The notes: a model not told the origin generated them from the letters alone. Numbered from the stretch's first letter, positions 43,290-52,811 are shown. The stretch is DNA of 64,000 bases from Mobilicoccus pelagius NBRC 104925 (GCF_000247995.1 NZ_BAFE01000052.1:1-64000); one strand, 5' to 3'. Translations and numbers: made by a program.

Positions 43290-44150
43290 GTGTCCCGTCG
43301 TCTCATCGGCGTAGTCCTCGCCGTCGGCGCGCTCGCCGCGCCTGCGGCACCCGCCGTCGCCGCCCCGGCCGCCGCACCCGCATCGGTCCGGGCCGCCACC
43401 ACGCCCACGCCGACCCGCGCCACGGCCAAGAAACCGGTCGCGAAGAAGACCGTCGCCAAGAAGCCGGCCGTGAGGACGGCGTCGGTGACCCGAAAGGCCG
43501 CCACGACGAGGACCGTCACGAAGAAGACGTCGTCGACGACGTCGACGACGGCGGTCGCCCGGCGGAGCACGTCGCGCACCACCCTCGCCCCGGGGTCGAA
43601 GGGTCCGCAGGTCCTCGCGCTGCAGAAGCGGCTGTCCTCGCTCGGCTACTGGGTGGGGACTCCCAACGGCCACTACGGCCACGGCACGACCCAGGCCGTC
43701 ATGGCGGTGCAGAAGGTCGCCGGTCTCGACCGTGACGGGGTCGCCGGTCCCGCGACGCGGGCGGCCGTCGAGCGCGGGGTGCGGCCCGCGGCCCGCACGA
43801 AGTCCGGTCGCGCCGTCGAGATCGACCTGCGTCGTCAGGTCGTCGTCATCGTCGACGGCGGCCGGGTGCGGACGGTCCTCAACACGAGCACCGGTACCGC
43901 CAAGACGCCCACGCCGAAGGGCACCTACCGCATCCACCGCGGGTACGGCGCGGGCTGGCGTACCGCGCCCCTCGGAAAGCTCTACCGCCCCAAGTACTTC
44001 CACCGGGGCTACGCGATCCACGGAGTCAACGACGGCGGGATCCCCGGCGTCCCGGCCTCCCACGGGTGCGCCCGGGTGAGCACGGCCGCGATGGACATGC
44101 TGTGGGGCCGCGGCGGTCTGCGCAACGGCGACAAGGTGCTCGTCTACTGA
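43290..44150 (+). CDS. Secreted L,D-transpeptidase (YkuD) with peptidoglycan-binding domain
   Basis: 286 residues. Signal peptide (1 to about 25, AVAAPAA cleavage region), a 65-residue Lys/Ala/Thr/Pro linker with repeated AKK units (44-95), a peptidoglycan-binding domain (100-162, LQKRLSSLGYW ... AVMAVQK), and a YkuD domain (172-286). Catalytic motif: His244 in YAIHG, and SHGCARVS with Cys260. It would make 3-3 cross-links in peptidoglycan or anchor proteins. GTG 43290 follows GAGGGGG. The basic linker likely binds anionic wall polymers. No lipobox is present. Confidence 0.92.
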   Translation: MSRRLIGVVLAVGALAAPAAPAVAAPAAAPASVRAATTPTPTRATAKKPVAKKTVAKKPAVRTASVTRKAATTRTVTKKTSSTTSTTAVARRSTSRTTLAPGSKGPQVLALQKRLSSLGYWVGTPNGHYGHGTTQAVMAVQKVAGLDRDGVAGPATRAAVERGVRPAARTKSGRAVEIDLRRQVVVIVDGGRVRTVLNTSTGTAKTPTPKGTYRIHRGYGAGWRTAPLGKLYRPKYFHRGYAIHGVNDGGIPGVPASHGCARVSTAAMDMLWGRGGLRNGDKVLVY

Positions 44151-44179
44151 CGGCGCGCTCGTCGACGGCGAGTGTTCCG

Positions 44180-44219
44180 CACGAGGCGGCCACCCCCCTG
44201 GGGGAGTGGCCGCCTCGTG
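44180..44219 (+). terminator. Hairpin after the L,D-transpeptidase gene
   Basis: CACGAGGCGGCCAC (44180-44193) pairs with GTGGCCGCCTCGTG (44206-44219), 14 bp, with an inner CCCCC/GGGGG extension. Confidence 0.85.
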
Positions 44220-44375
44220 TCCCACCGGAGCGCATCCTCGGGCGCGGCGCGCATCGGTCGGGTGCCGCAGGGTGAGGTGCGGCAGTCGCCGGTGCGGTGG
44301 GGCGGAGTCGCCGGCGGGTGGGCGGGCGTGGGCGGGCTCACAGCGATGTCCGGGGCAGGAGGGGACGCGGAACGG

Positions 44376-44381
44376 CATAGT
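44376..44381 (+). promoter_or_regulatory. -10 element CATAGT of the acyl-CoA dehydrogenase gene
   Basis: CATAGT, 39 nt before the ATG at 44421; AAAGGCAG is the ribosome binding site. Confidence 0.45.
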
Positions 44382-44420
44382 GGACCGCAGTATCCGGCCG
44401 ACGACGACCGAAAGGCAGCC

Positions 44421-45617
44421 ATGTCACGCCTGCAGAAGACCGAGGGGCTCACCGAGGAACAGGCCGAGTTGATCTCACTCGTGCGGCAGTTCGTCGAGGA
44501 GCAGATCATCCCGGTGGCCACCGAACTCGAGCACGACGACGAGTACCCCACCCAGATCGTCGAGGCGATGAAGGAGATGGGGATCTTCGGCCTGATGATC
44601 CCCGAGGAGTACGGCGGCCTCGGCGAGTCGCTCCTCACCTACGCCCTGTGCGTCGAGGAGATCGCTCGCGGCTGGATGAGCGTCTCCGGCATCATCAACA
44701 CCCACTTCATCGTGGCGTACATGCTGCTCCAGCACGGCACCGAGGAGCAGAAGCAGAAGTACCTGCCCCGCATGGCCACCGGCGAGGTGCGCGGTGCGTT
44801 CTCGATGTCCGAGCCCGGCTGCGGCTCCGACGTCTCCGGCATCAAGTCCCGCGCCGTCAAGAACGGTGACGAGTGGACGATCAACGCGCAGAAGATGTGG
44901 CTGACCAACGGTGGCAGTTCCACCCTCGTCGCCGTCCTCGTCAAGACCGACACGGGCGCCGAGTCGGTCTACAAGAACATGTCGACGTTCCTCGTCGAGA
45001 AGGAGCCCGGTTTCGGCAAGGTCGGCGACGGCGTCACCGTCCCCGGCAAGATCGAGAAGATGGGCTACAAGGGCGTCGACACCACCGAGCTCGTCCTCGA
45101 GGACTACACGACCACCGACGCCGAACTCCTCGGTGGTGAGCCCGGCAAGGGCTTCTACCAGATGATGGACGGCGTCGAGGTCGGCCGCGTCAACGTCGCC
45201 GCCCGCGCCTGCGGCGTCTCCCGCCGCGCGTTCGAGCTCGGCATCGACTACGCCCAGCAGCGTGAGACATTCGGCAAGAAGATCGCCGACCACCAGGCGA
45301 TCATGTTCCGCCTCGCCGACATGGCCACCAAGGTCGAGGCCTGCCACCAGATGATGGTCAAGGCCGCCCGCCTCAAGGACTCCGGCAAGCGCAACGACGT
45401 CGAGGCCGGCATGGCGAAGTACCTCGCCGCCGAGTACTGCGCCGACGTCGTCGAGCAGTCCTTCCGTATCCACGGCGGCTACGGCTACTCCAAGGAGTAC
45501 GAGATCGAGCGGCTCTACCGCGAGGCCCCGATGCTCCTCATCGGTGAGGGCACCGCCGAGATCCAGAAGATGATCATCGGCCGCGCGCTGCTCAAGGATT
45601 ACAAGATCCGCAGCTGA
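44421..45617 (+). CDS. Acyl-CoA dehydrogenase
   Basis: 398 residues, flavin-dependent dehydrogenase oxidising acyl-CoA to 2-enoyl-CoA. Three-domain ACAD with signatures GAFSMSEPGCGSDVSGIK, the FAD motif QRETFGKKIADHQAI, and RIHGGYGYSKEYEIERLYRE at the C-terminus; GEGTAEIQ ends the family. The likely catalytic Glu lies in LYREAP. Substrate not fixed by sequence: beta-oxidation is the default, but its position between the mcl and mch genes leaves methylsuccinyl-CoA as an alternative. Monocistronic, with its own promoter and strong terminator. Confidence 0.92.
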   Translation: MSRLQKTEGLTEEQAELISLVRQFVEEQIIPVATELEHDDEYPTQIVEAMKEMGIFGLMIPEEYGGLGESLLTYALCVEEIARGWMSVSGIINTHFIVAYMLLQHGTEEQKQKYLPRMATGEVRGAFSMSEPGCGSDVSGIKSRAVKNGDEWTINAQKMWLTNGGSSTLVAVLVKTDTGAESVYKNMSTFLVEKEPGFGKVGDGVTVPGKIEKMGYKGVDTTELVLEDYTTTDAELLGGEPGKGFYQMMDGVEVGRVNVAARACGVSRRAFELGIDYAQQRETFGKKIADHQAIMFRLADMATKVEACHQMMVKAARLKDSGKRNDVEAGMAKYLAAEYCADVVEQSFRIHGGYGYSKEYEIERLYREAPMLLIGEGTAEIQKMIIGRALLKDYKIRS

Positions 45618-45648
45618 CGCCGCGCCGCCGACACGGCGGCCGAGCACG

Positions 45649-45686
45649 GGACGACGGGGGCGGTGACGACACCGCCCCCGTCGTCC
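45649..45686 (+). terminator. Hairpin after the acyl-CoA dehydrogenase gene
   Basis: GGACGACGGGGGCGGT (45649-45664) pairs with ACCGCCCCCGTCGTCC (45671-45686), 16 bp, loop GACGAC; a small GCCGCC/GGCGGC hairpin precedes it. Confidence 0.88.
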
Positions 45687-45804
45687 GTATCCGGGCGCCC
45701 GACGACGTACGTGCCGACGAAGACGGGCCGCCGGGGGTGCGGCGGGTATCAGCGGCCGTGGATCCGGGCACCGCACGAGGGATCTCGTGTGATGGGATGG
45801 GGGC

Positions 45805-46413
45805 ATGGGGACGCAACCTGGAATGCCCGGCCACCTGCCGATGGCCAAGCTGCAGCTGACGAATCCGCGCAGCCTCGCCGTCTACGACTCCTACGAGGAC
45901 GCCCAGCGCGCGGTCGACTACCTCTCGGATCACGGCTTCGCGGTGCAGAACGTCATGATCGTCGGCACCGACCTCAAGCAGGTCGAGCGGGTCACGGGGC
46001 GGATGTCGTGGGGCAAGGCCGTCGGGAGCGGCGCCCTCAGCGGCATGTGGGTCGGCCTCATGGTGGGTCTGCTCATGTCGATGTTCGGCGGCGGCGCCGA
46101 CACGATGGCCCGTGTGACGTCGTCGGTCGTCGCCGGTGCGTTCTTCCTCGCAGTGTGGGCGGGCATCGGCTACGCCGTCACGCAGGGCAAGCGTGACTTC
46201 ACCTCCGTGAGCCAGGTCGTCGCCACCCGCTACGAGATCCTCGTCGAGCAGGCCACGTTTGCCGACGCCGACCGCATCCTCCGCGGCCCGACGGGTGGCG
46301 CCGGTGCCGCCGGTACACACGAACAGCCGACCGGTCCGCGCCGTGACGACGAGCTCGGCCGCAGCGGGGGACCGGAACGGACCCCCACGACCGACGAGAC
46401 CGGCCGCCTCTGA
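45805..46413 (+). CDS. General stress protein 17M-like membrane protein
   Basis: 202 residues. An N-terminal general-stress-protein-17M fold (about 20-62: RSLAVYDSYEDAQRAVDYLSD, then VMIVGTDLKQVERVTG), followed by a glycine-rich pair of hydrophobic helices (68-125: GKAVGSGALSGMWVGLMVGL ... GAFFLAVWAGIGYAV), then SRYEI-like YEILVEQ and a disordered tail. Common in actinobacteria, function unknown; may assemble in the membrane through the Gly zipper. ATG 45805 has no strong ribosome binding site. Confidence 0.82.
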   Translation: MGTQPGMPGHLPMAKLQLTNPRSLAVYDSYEDAQRAVDYLSDHGFAVQNVMIVGTDLKQVERVTGRMSWGKAVGSGALSGMWVGLMVGLLMSMFGGGADTMARVTSSVVAGAFFLAVWAGIGYAVTQGKRDFTSVSQVVATRYEILVEQATFADADRILRGPTGGAGAAGTHEQPTGPRRDDELGRSGGPERTPTTDETGRL

Positions 46414-46427
46414 GCCGTCTCCTCCGA

Positions 46428-46477
46428 CGAACGACGAAGGACGGGCTCCGCAGCGTGCGGGGCCCGTCCGTCGTTCG
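46428..46477. terminator. Bidirectional hairpin with one bulge
   Basis: CGAACGAC, a 3-nt bulge, GGACGGGC (46428-46446) pair with GCCCGTCC and GTCGTTCG (46462-46477). Between convergent stress protein and aminopeptidase P genes. Confidence 0.75.
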
Positions 46478-46521
46478 TGCGCAGGCCGTGACGTCGTCGA
46501 GGGCGTCAGCGGCCCGGGCGG

Positions 46522-48036
46522 TCAGTCCGAGATGCCGAGGATCCTCGCCATCCAGGCCTCGACCTCGTCGGAGCGGCTCGGGATCATCGCGGAGAGGTTC
46601 TCGCAGCCGTCCTCGGTGATGAGGATGTCGTCCTCGATGCGGACGCCGATGCCGCGGAACTCCTCGGGGGCGATCACGTCGTCGGCCTTGAAGTACAGGC
46701 CGGGCTCGACGGTGAGGACCATGCCGGGGCGGAGCTCGGCGTCCATGTAGTCCTCGCGCAGCGCCTGGGCGCAGTCGTGGACGTCCATGCCGAGGTGGTG
46801 GCTCGTGCCGTGCACCATCCACCGGCGGTGGTACTGGCCCTTCTCCGGGTCGAGGGTCGTCTCGACGTCGACGCCGTCGGGGAGCAGACCCCAGGAGTGG
46901 AGGTGCTCGGCGATGACGCGGATCGCGGCCGCGTGGACGTCCCTGAAGTGGTTGCCGGGGCGGCACGCCGCGATGCCCGCCTGCTGCGCCTCGTACACGA
47001 CGTCGTAGATGCGGCGCTGGACGTCGGTGAACGTGCCGGAGATCGGCAGGGTACGGGTGACGTCGGCGGTGAAGAGGGAGTCGACTTCGATGCCGGCGTC
47101 GAGGAGGAGGAGGTCGCCGTCGCGCAGGTCGCCCGTGTTGCGGATCCAGTGGAGGGTGTTCGCGTGGTCGCCGGCGGCACAGATGGAGTCGTAGCCGACG
47201 CCGTTGCCGTGGTGGCGCGCGTGGAGGCCGAAGACGCCCTCGACCCAGCGCTCGCCGCGGCCGCGCTTCTTCGCCTCGGGGAGGTCGGCGACGACGGCGT
47301 CGAACGCGCGGGCGGTGCCCTCGCACGCGAGACGCATCTGGTCCTTCTCCCAGTCGTCCTTGATGAGGCGCATCGTCGAACACGTGCGGGCGAGTTCGGC
47401 GTCCGCCTCTGCGGCGGCGACCTGCTGCTCCTCCGTCGTCGTGAGGCCCGCCTCGGATCGGACCCTCTCGACGAGGGCGGCCACGTCGGCGTCGGCGTCG
47501 GCGATGACGCGCAGGCCGATCTGCCCGGCGTCCTTCGCGAGCGCGTCACCGAGCTGGTCGATGTGACGGGTCTCGATGCCGAGCTCGGCGGACATCGACT
47601 CGAGGGTGGGGCGGGACCCGACCCAGAACTCCCCGTAGCGGGAGTCGGCGAAGAACTCGTCGGAGTCGCGGGACGCGAGCGGACGGAAGTAGAGCACGGG
47701 GTCGTGGCCGCCGTCCTCGCGGGGGTCGAGGACGAGCACGGCGTCCGGCTCACGGTCTGCGCCGAGGCCGGTGAGGTGCGCGAACGCGGTGTGGGGGCGG
47801 AACACGTAGTCGCAGTCGTTGCTGCGGACCTTGAGTCCACCCGCCGGGACGACGAGGCGCTCGCCGGGGAACGCCTGGGAGACGACGTCGCGACGTGCCG
47901 GGGTCCACCGGGCGACCTCGGCCTCCTGCGGCAGGTCGTCCCCGCGGGGCGCCCACCCGGAGGCGATGAACGCGCGGAACTCCTCGTTCGTCGGACGGCT
48001 GCGGTGGTCGGGCTTGGTCGGCTGCTTCTCACTCAC
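46522..48036 (-). CDS. pepP: Xaa-Pro aminopeptidase (aminopeptidase P)
   Basis: 504 residues, M24B metallopeptidase removing an N-terminal residue before proline. N-terminal creatinase-like domain (about 50-190), then the pita-bread domain with metal ligands Asp313 (LLLDAGIEVDS), Asp325 (FTADVTRTLP), His413 (SHHLGMDVHD), Glu444 (VEPGLYF) and Glu468 (VRIEDDILITE). Start is GTG at 48034-48036. The protein is longer than E. coli PepP (441) through an N-terminal extension typical of actinobacteria. Divergent from thrE. Confidence 0.95.
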   Translation of the reverse strand: MSEKQPTKPDHRSRPTNEEFRAFIASGWAPRGDDLPQEAEVARWTPARRDVVSQAFPGERLVVPAGGLKVRSNDCDYVFRPHTAFAHLTGLGADREPDAVLVLDPREDGGHDPVLYFRPLASRDSDEFFADSRYGEFWVGSRPTLESMSAELGIETRHIDQLGDALAKDAGQIGLRVIADADADVAALVERVRSEAGLTTTEEQQVAAAEADAELARTCSTMRLIKDDWEKDQMRLACEGTARAFDAVVADLPEAKKRGRGERWVEGVFGLHARHHGNGVGYDSICAAGDHANTLHWIRNTGDLRDGDLLLLDAGIEVDSLFTADVTRTLPISGTFTDVQRRIYDVVYEAQQAGIAACRPGNHFRDVHAAAIRVIAEHLHSWGLLPDGVDVETTLDPEKGQYHRRWMVHGTSHHLGMDVHDCAQALREDYMDAELRPGMVLTVEPGLYFKADDVIAPEEFRGIGVRIEDDILITEDGCENLSAMIPSRSDEVEAWMARILGISD

Positions 48037-48221
48037 CCCGTCATCGTGTCACGTGGGATGACCGCGGCGCCGGTGGGGCGAGGTGCGACTTGGCCCCACC
48101 GGAGAGGGGACGACCCGGAGGGTGGACCCCCGATCGGGTGACACGGCGGGTGATCTGGGACGGACCGGGCTGTGGTCGAGCGTGTTTGCCCGCCCCCGGC
48201 CGATGGCCCACAGTGGGTGGG

Positions 48222-49817
48222 GTGACCGAGGAGTTCCCCGCCGCCCCGCCCACGTCGAAACCGCACGTCAACCCCGAACTCGTCGGTGTCACCGACGACC
48301 CGCCGTCCCAGGTCTTCGCCGTCGTCGACGAGGCACTGCTCGACTCGGCGGTCAAGGACACCGCGACGAGCAAACCGTTCCAGCGCGTGCCGCAGGCGTC
48401 CTCCATCCTCCGGATCGCGAAGAACGCCGTCCGGGCCGCGGACGCTCCCACGTGGGGCCTCGACCTCAGCGAGATCGAAGGCGGCATCGAGAAGGCACGC
48501 TCCCGCACTGTGATCGACCTCGCGATGCGGATCGCCGAGTCGACGCTCTCGACGGGCGCCTCGGCGGCGGACGTCACGTCCTACGTCCTCGCCGTCACCG
48601 CCGCGTACGGCCTCCGCTCGGTCCACGTCGACGTGACGTTCACGTCCATCGCCGTCACCCACCACCGGGGTGCGTTCGAGGATCCCGTGACGATGATCCG
48701 CATCGTGCGGACACGCGTGCCCGACTACGAACGCCTCGCCGCCACCCACGAACTCATCAGCGAGATCACCGACGACGCGTTGCCGCTCGAGGAGGCACAG
48801 GAGCGGTTCGTGCAGATCATGAAGCGCCCCCATATGTACCGGCGGGGCGTCATCACGTTCTCCTTCCTCCTCCTCGGTGGTGGCGTCGCCGCACTCATGG
48901 GCGGACACCTCTACGAGATCCTCTTCGCGACGGTGATCTCCGGTGTCGTCGACAGGGCCATGTTGTGGGCGGGGCGCCGCCGACTCGCGACGTTCTTCGG
49001 GCAGATGCTCGGCGGGGCGATCCCCACCGCGGTCGCGATGGCGATCGTCGCGGCCCAGGGGCACGGAATGCCGTTCGCGCTCGCGATGAGACCGTCGGTC
49101 CTCGTCGCGACGGGGATCGTCGTCCTCCTCGCCGGGCTGTCCGTCGTCGGCGCCGCGCAGGACGCGATCGACGGGTACTACGTGACGGCGGGCGCCCGCG
49201 CGTTCGAGGTGTTCACCCTCACCCTCGGGATCCTCGTCGGTGTCCTCTCGGCCATCACCGTCGCCTCCTGGCTCGGCGTCCCCGCCTACCTCATCCCCAA
49301 GTCGGCCCTCGCGACCTCCTTCGCCGTCCAGCTCGTCGCAGTCGGGATCATCGCGTTGTCGTTCGGCATCGGCTGCTACGCAGGCTCCCGCACGATCATC
49401 GTGTCGGTCCTCATGGCGGTGCTCGGGTGGGTCGTCTACGTCGCGCTGCTCCGATCCGGCCTCGGCCCGATCCCGTCGACGGCCTTCGCCTGTCTCGCCG
49501 TGGGCCTCTTCTCCCAGCCGGCCGCGTGGATCGCGAAGGTCCCCTCCCTCGCGATCAGCACCTCCGGGATCGTCGCGTTCCTCCCCGGCGGCATGGTCTA
49601 TCGCGGGCTCTACTACATCGTCGAACCGGCCCCGGTGACGACGCCGGAGACCGACGGGGGGTTCCTGCTCTTCTCCGCGGGTGCCACGGGTCTCGCCATC
49701 GCGGGCGGTGTGAGCCTCGGTTCCTACTTCGGCCGCCAGCTCGCCCGGTCGGGCCGTGGCGGTCAAGGCCGCGCGAAGGAGTATGCGCTGCGCCGCAGCA
49801 CCGCCGCTGCCGAGTGA
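48222..49817 (+). CDS. thrE: Threonine/serine exporter ThrE
   Basis: 531 residues, ThrE family. A soluble N-terminal half of about 190 residues with a DUF1212-type domain (LRIAKNAVRAADAPTW near 68, VIDLAMRIAESTLSTGASA), then ten predicted spans. Known members export threonine and serine from Corynebacterium. The one-polypeptide architecture is the actinobacterial type; in others the two halves are separate (YjjP/YjjB). GTG 48222 is preceded by GGGTGG and CACAGT. Ends with a strong hairpin. Confidence 0.91.
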   Translation: MTEEFPAAPPTSKPHVNPELVGVTDDPPSQVFAVVDEALLDSAVKDTATSKPFQRVPQASSILRIAKNAVRAADAPTWGLDLSEIEGGIEKARSRTVIDLAMRIAESTLSTGASAADVTSYVLAVTAAYGLRSVHVDVTFTSIAVTHHRGAFEDPVTMIRIVRTRVPDYERLAATHELISEITDDALPLEEAQERFVQIMKRPHMYRRGVITFSFLLLGGGVAALMGGHLYEILFATVISGVVDRAMLWAGRRRLATFFGQMLGGAIPTAVAMAIVAAQGHGMPFALAMRPSVLVATGIVVLLAGLSVVGAAQDAIDGYYVTAGARAFEVFTLTLGILVGVLSAITVASWLGVPAYLIPKSALATSFAVQLVAVGIIALSFGIGCYAGSRTIIVSVLMAVLGWVVYVALLRSGLGPIPSTAFACLAVGLFSQPAAWIAKVPSLAISTSGIVAFLPGGMVYRGLYYIVEPAPVTTPETDGGFLLFSAGATGLAIAGGVSLGSYFGRQLARSGRGGQGRAKEYALRRSTAAAE

Positions 49818-49860
49818 GGACCGGGAAGGGGACACCGAGGTCCTCCGTGTCCGGGTGGGA

Positions 49861-49912
49861 CGTCGACGGCCCCCGGGCGGCCTGAAGAGGTCGCCCGGGT
49901 GGGCCGTCGACG
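49861..49912. terminator. Bidirectional hairpin thrE / lpd
   Basis: CGTCGACGGCCC followed by CCGGGCG (49861-49879) pair with CGCCCGG and GGGCCGTCGACG (49892-49912), with a 2-nt bulge. Convergent genes. Confidence 0.85.
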
Positions 49913-49924
49913 GAGGTGCGAACG

Positions 49925-51319
49925 TCAGAAGTTGATCATGTGACCCGCGATGCCGTGCATGGCCTCCTTGACCGCCTCGCCCAGCGTCGGGTGGGCGAAC
50001 ACGGTCCGGGAGACCTCGTCGGCCGTGAGGTCCCACTGCTTCGCGACGTTGACCGCCGGGAGCAGCTCGGTGACGTCGGGGCCAATCATCGAGACGCCGA
50101 GGATCTCGTTGTACTGCGAGTCGGCGATGACCTTGACGAATCCGACGCCCTCGCCGAGACCCTGGGCCTTGCCGTTCGCGGTGAACGGGAACGAGGCGAC
50201 CTTGACGTCGTGACCGGCGTCCTTGGCCTGCTGCTCGCTCATGCCCATCGACGCGATCTGAGGGTGGCAGTACGTCGCGCGCGGGATGTTCGCGTAGTCG
50301 ACCGGCATCGTCTCGGCGCCGGCGATCGTCTCGGCCGCGACGATGCCCATCGCCTCGGCGACGTGCGCGAGCATGAGCTTGGCGGTGACGTCACCGATCG
50401 CGTAGACGTGCTCGACGTTCGTGCGCATGTAGTCGTCGACCTCGATCGCGCCACGCTCGGTGAGTTCGACGCCGAGGTTCTCCAGGCCGTAGCCCTCGGT
50501 GCGGGGCTGGAAGCCGAACGCGCACAGCATGCGGTCGGCCTCGAGCACCTGGCTGTCGCCGCCCGCAGCGGGGGAGACGGTGACCTTGACGCCCGAGCCG
50601 GTGTCCTCGACGGACTCGACCTTCGTGCCGGTCATGACCTTGACGCCGAGACGCTTGTAGTGCTTGGCGAGCTCCTTGGACACGTCGGCATCCTCGGTGG
50701 GCACCATGCGGTCGACGAACTCGACGATCGTCACGTCGACGCCGAAGTTCGCCATGACGTAGGCGAACTCGACACCGATGGCGCCCGAGCCGCCGATGAT
50801 GATGCTCTTGGGGAGGTTCTCGTCGAGGATCTGCTCCTCGTAGCTCACGACGTTCTCGCTGAGCTCGATGCCCATCGTGCGCACCGTGGCGCCGGTGGCG
50901 ATGATGAGGTCGTCGTACGTGACCTCGGTCGTGCCCTTGTCACCCTCGACGGCGATCTTGTTGCCCCCCTGCAGGGTGCCCCACCCGTCGATCTCGGTGA
51001 TCTTGTTCTTCTTCATGAGGAAGTGGACGCCCTTGACGATGCCCGCGCTCACCTGGCGGCTGCGCTTGTGCGTCGGGCCGTAGGACATCGTGGCGTCGCC
51101 CTCGATGCCGTACTTCTTCTTCTCGTGCGTGAGGGTGTGCGCCAGTTCGGCGTTCTTGAGCAGCGCCTTGCTCGGGATGCACCCGACGTTGAGGCAGACC
51201 CCGCCCCAGTACTGCTTCTCGATGACGGCAACGGACTTGCCGAGTTGCGCGGCGCGGATGGCGGCGACATACCCACCGGGACCAGCACCGAGGACGACGA
51301 CGTCGTAGTGATCAGCCAT
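49925..51319 (-). CDS. lpdA: Dihydrolipoamide dehydrogenase
   Basis: 464 residues, FAD disulfide oxidoreductase, E3 of pyruvate, 2-oxoglutarate and branched-chain dehydrogenases. FAD motif GAGPGGY at 11-17, redox disulfide [13 protein letters not shown] (Cys42, Cys47), NAD motif [12 protein letters not shown], and the catalytic dyad His443/Glu448 in FAHPTLGEA at the C-terminus. ATG 51317-51319; on the minus strand TACGCT lies 7 nt upstream, a leaderless layout. No E1/E2 genes are nearby, as usual for the shared E3. Confidence 0.96.
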   Translation of the reverse strand: MADHYDVVVLGAGPGGYVAAIRAAQLGKSVAVIEKQYWGGVCLNVGCIPSKALLKNAELAHTLTHEKKKYGIEGDATMSYGPTHKRSRQVSAGIVKGVHFLMKKNKITEIDGWGTLQGGNKIAVEGDKGTTEVTYDDLIIATGATVRTMGIELSENVVSYEEQILDENLPKSIIIGGSGAIGVEFAYVMANFGVDVTIVEFVDRMVPTEDADVSKELAKHYKRLGVKVMTGTKVESVEDTGSGVKVTVSPAAGGDSQVLEADRMLCAFGFQPRTEGYGLENLGVELTERGAIEVDDYMRTNVEHVYAIGDVTAKLMLAHVAEAMGIVAAETIAGAETMPVDYANIPRATYCHPQIASMGMSEQQAKDAGHDVKVASFPFTANGKAQGLGEGVGFVKVIADSQYNEILGVSMIGPDVTELLPAVNVAKQWDLTADEVSRTVFAHPTLGEAVKEAMHGIAGHMINF

Positions 51320-51326
51320 GGGGGTC

Positions 51327-51332
51327 AGCGTA
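51327..51332 (-). promoter_or_regulatory. -10 element TACGCT of lpdA, leaderless
   Basis: Minus strand: TACGCT, seven bases, ATG (51317-51319). Confidence 0.55.
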
Positions 51333-51596
51333 CCGGCACCGCCCTGGCGCGGCTTCGGGTATGCGGCGCCTTGACCGGCCTTCGCCGCTGCGGTGCCGTC
51401 GCGTGCCGTGTCCCACCCCCCCCCACGGGTGCCCTGCGGGCCGCCGCGACAGCTCCGAGCGTGAGCCTCCCCGTGTCCGCCGCCGGCCGCCGGTGAGGCG
51501 CGCGACACAGCCGCGGAGCCCCCGGCGTGCGACGCCGGATGCGACGATGCCGAGGAGACGAGCCCACGCGGGCCCCGAACAGGACGGAGAGGCGAC

Positions 51597-52673
51597 GTGG
51601 CCGACACGGCATCGAAGAACGCGACCGGAAACTTCTACGAGGACTTCGAGATCGGGCAACGCATCGTCCACGCGACGCCGCGGACCGTCACCGAGGGCGA
51701 CATCGCGCTGTACACCGGCCTCTACGGGTCGCGGTTCGCCGCGACGAGCGCGGAGACCTACGCCCGTGACCTCGGCTACCCGCGGATGCCGGTCGACGCG
51801 CTCCTCGCGTTCCACCTCGTGTTCGGCAAGTCCGTCCCCGACATCTCGCTCAACGCCGTCGCCAACCTCGGCTACGCGGGCGGGCGCTTCGGGGTGCCCC
51901 TCTACCCGGGCGACACCGTGAGCACCACCTCGGAGGTCATCGGGCTCAAGCCGAACTCCTCTGGCAAGAACGGCAACGTGTACGTCCGCTCCATCGGCGT
52001 CAACCAGGACGGCGAGACCGTCGTCGAGTACGTCCGATGGGTCATGGTGAACCGCCGCGCAGCCACCGACGAGATCGGCGAGGCGCAGATCCCCGACCTG
52101 CCGGGCGCCGTCGCCGCCGAGCACCTCGTCGTCCCCGTCGACCGCCTCAGCTACGACGACCGCATGGTGGAGCTCTCCGGCAGCCCCTACCTCTGGGGCG
52201 ACTACGAGGTCGGCGAGAAGATCGACCACGTCGACGGCATGACGATCGAGGAGTCCGATCACATGCTCGCCACGCGCCTCTACCAGAACACCGCCAAGGT
52301 GCACTTCAACCAGTTCGCCCAGAAGGACAGCAGGATCGGGCGTCGCCTCGTCTACGGCGGCCACATCATCAGCCTCGCCCGCGCGCTCTCGTTCAACGGC
52401 CTCGCCAACGCGTTCACGATCGCCGCGATCAACGCCGGATCCCACTGCAACCCGACGTTCGCGGGCGACACGATCCACGCCTGGTCGGAGGTTCTCGAGC
52501 GGATACAGATGCCCGGCCGCGACGACGTCGGCGCGCTGCGTCTGCGTACGGTCGCGACCAAGGACCTGCCCTGCGGCGAGTTCCCCTACACGGCGACCGA
52601 GGGGGAGAAGGCTGGCAAGTACCTCCCGAACGTCGTCCTCGACCTCGACTACACGGTGCTCATGCCGCGCTGA
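51597..52673 (+). CDS. mch: Mesaconyl-CoA (2-methylfumaryl-CoA) hydratase
   Basis: 358 residues, double-hotdog MaoC-type hydratase. From memory it matches Rhodobacter Mch along its length: [58 protein letters not shown], then a second hotdog domain [45 protein letters not shown], and [11 protein letters not shown]. It hydrates mesaconyl-CoA to beta-methylmalyl-CoA, the substrate of Mcl1 (39212). GTG 51597 with GGAGAGG upstream. A CCGGCGT/ACGCCGG palindrome (51522-51538) upstream may be regulatory. Monocistronic. Confidence 0.93.
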   Translation: MADTASKNATGNFYEDFEIGQRIVHATPRTVTEGDIALYTGLYGSRFAATSAETYARDLGYPRMPVDALLAFHLVFGKSVPDISLNAVANLGYAGGRFGVPLYPGDTVSTTSEVIGLKPNSSGKNGNVYVRSIGVNQDGETVVEYVRWVMVNRRAATDEIGEAQIPDLPGAVAAEHLVVPVDRLSYDDRMVELSGSPYLWGDYEVGEKIDHVDGMTIEESDHMLATRLYQNTAKVHFNQFAQKDSRIGRRLVYGGHIISLARALSFNGLANAFTIAAINAGSHCNPTFAGDTIHAWSEVLERIQMPGRDDVGALRLRTVATKDLPCGEFPYTATEGEKAGKYLPNVVLDLDYTVLMPR

Positions 52674-52756
52674 CCGGGCGAGAGGGACGGGGCCCTCTGG
52701 AGTCGTCCCCGGCGGGGCCGAGGCGGGTCCCGCACGCCCCACGCGACGAACGACGA

Positions 52757-52800
52757 CGGAACGGCCGGACGTCCCGAACGCGACCGTCCGGCCGCTCCGT
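52757..52800 (+). terminator. Hairpin between mch and PHP gene
   Basis: CGGCCGGACG (52762-52771) pairs with CGTCCGGCCG (52785-52794), extended by ACGGA/TCCGT. It ends right where the PHP promoter begins. Confidence 0.75.
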
Positions 52801-52805
52801 AGGCT
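52800..52805 (+). promoter_or_regulatory. -10 element TAGGCT of the PHP gene, leaderless
   Basis: TAGGCT, six bases, ATG 52812; no Shine-Dalgarno. Confidence 0.55.
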
Positions 52806-52811
52806 GGGTGG

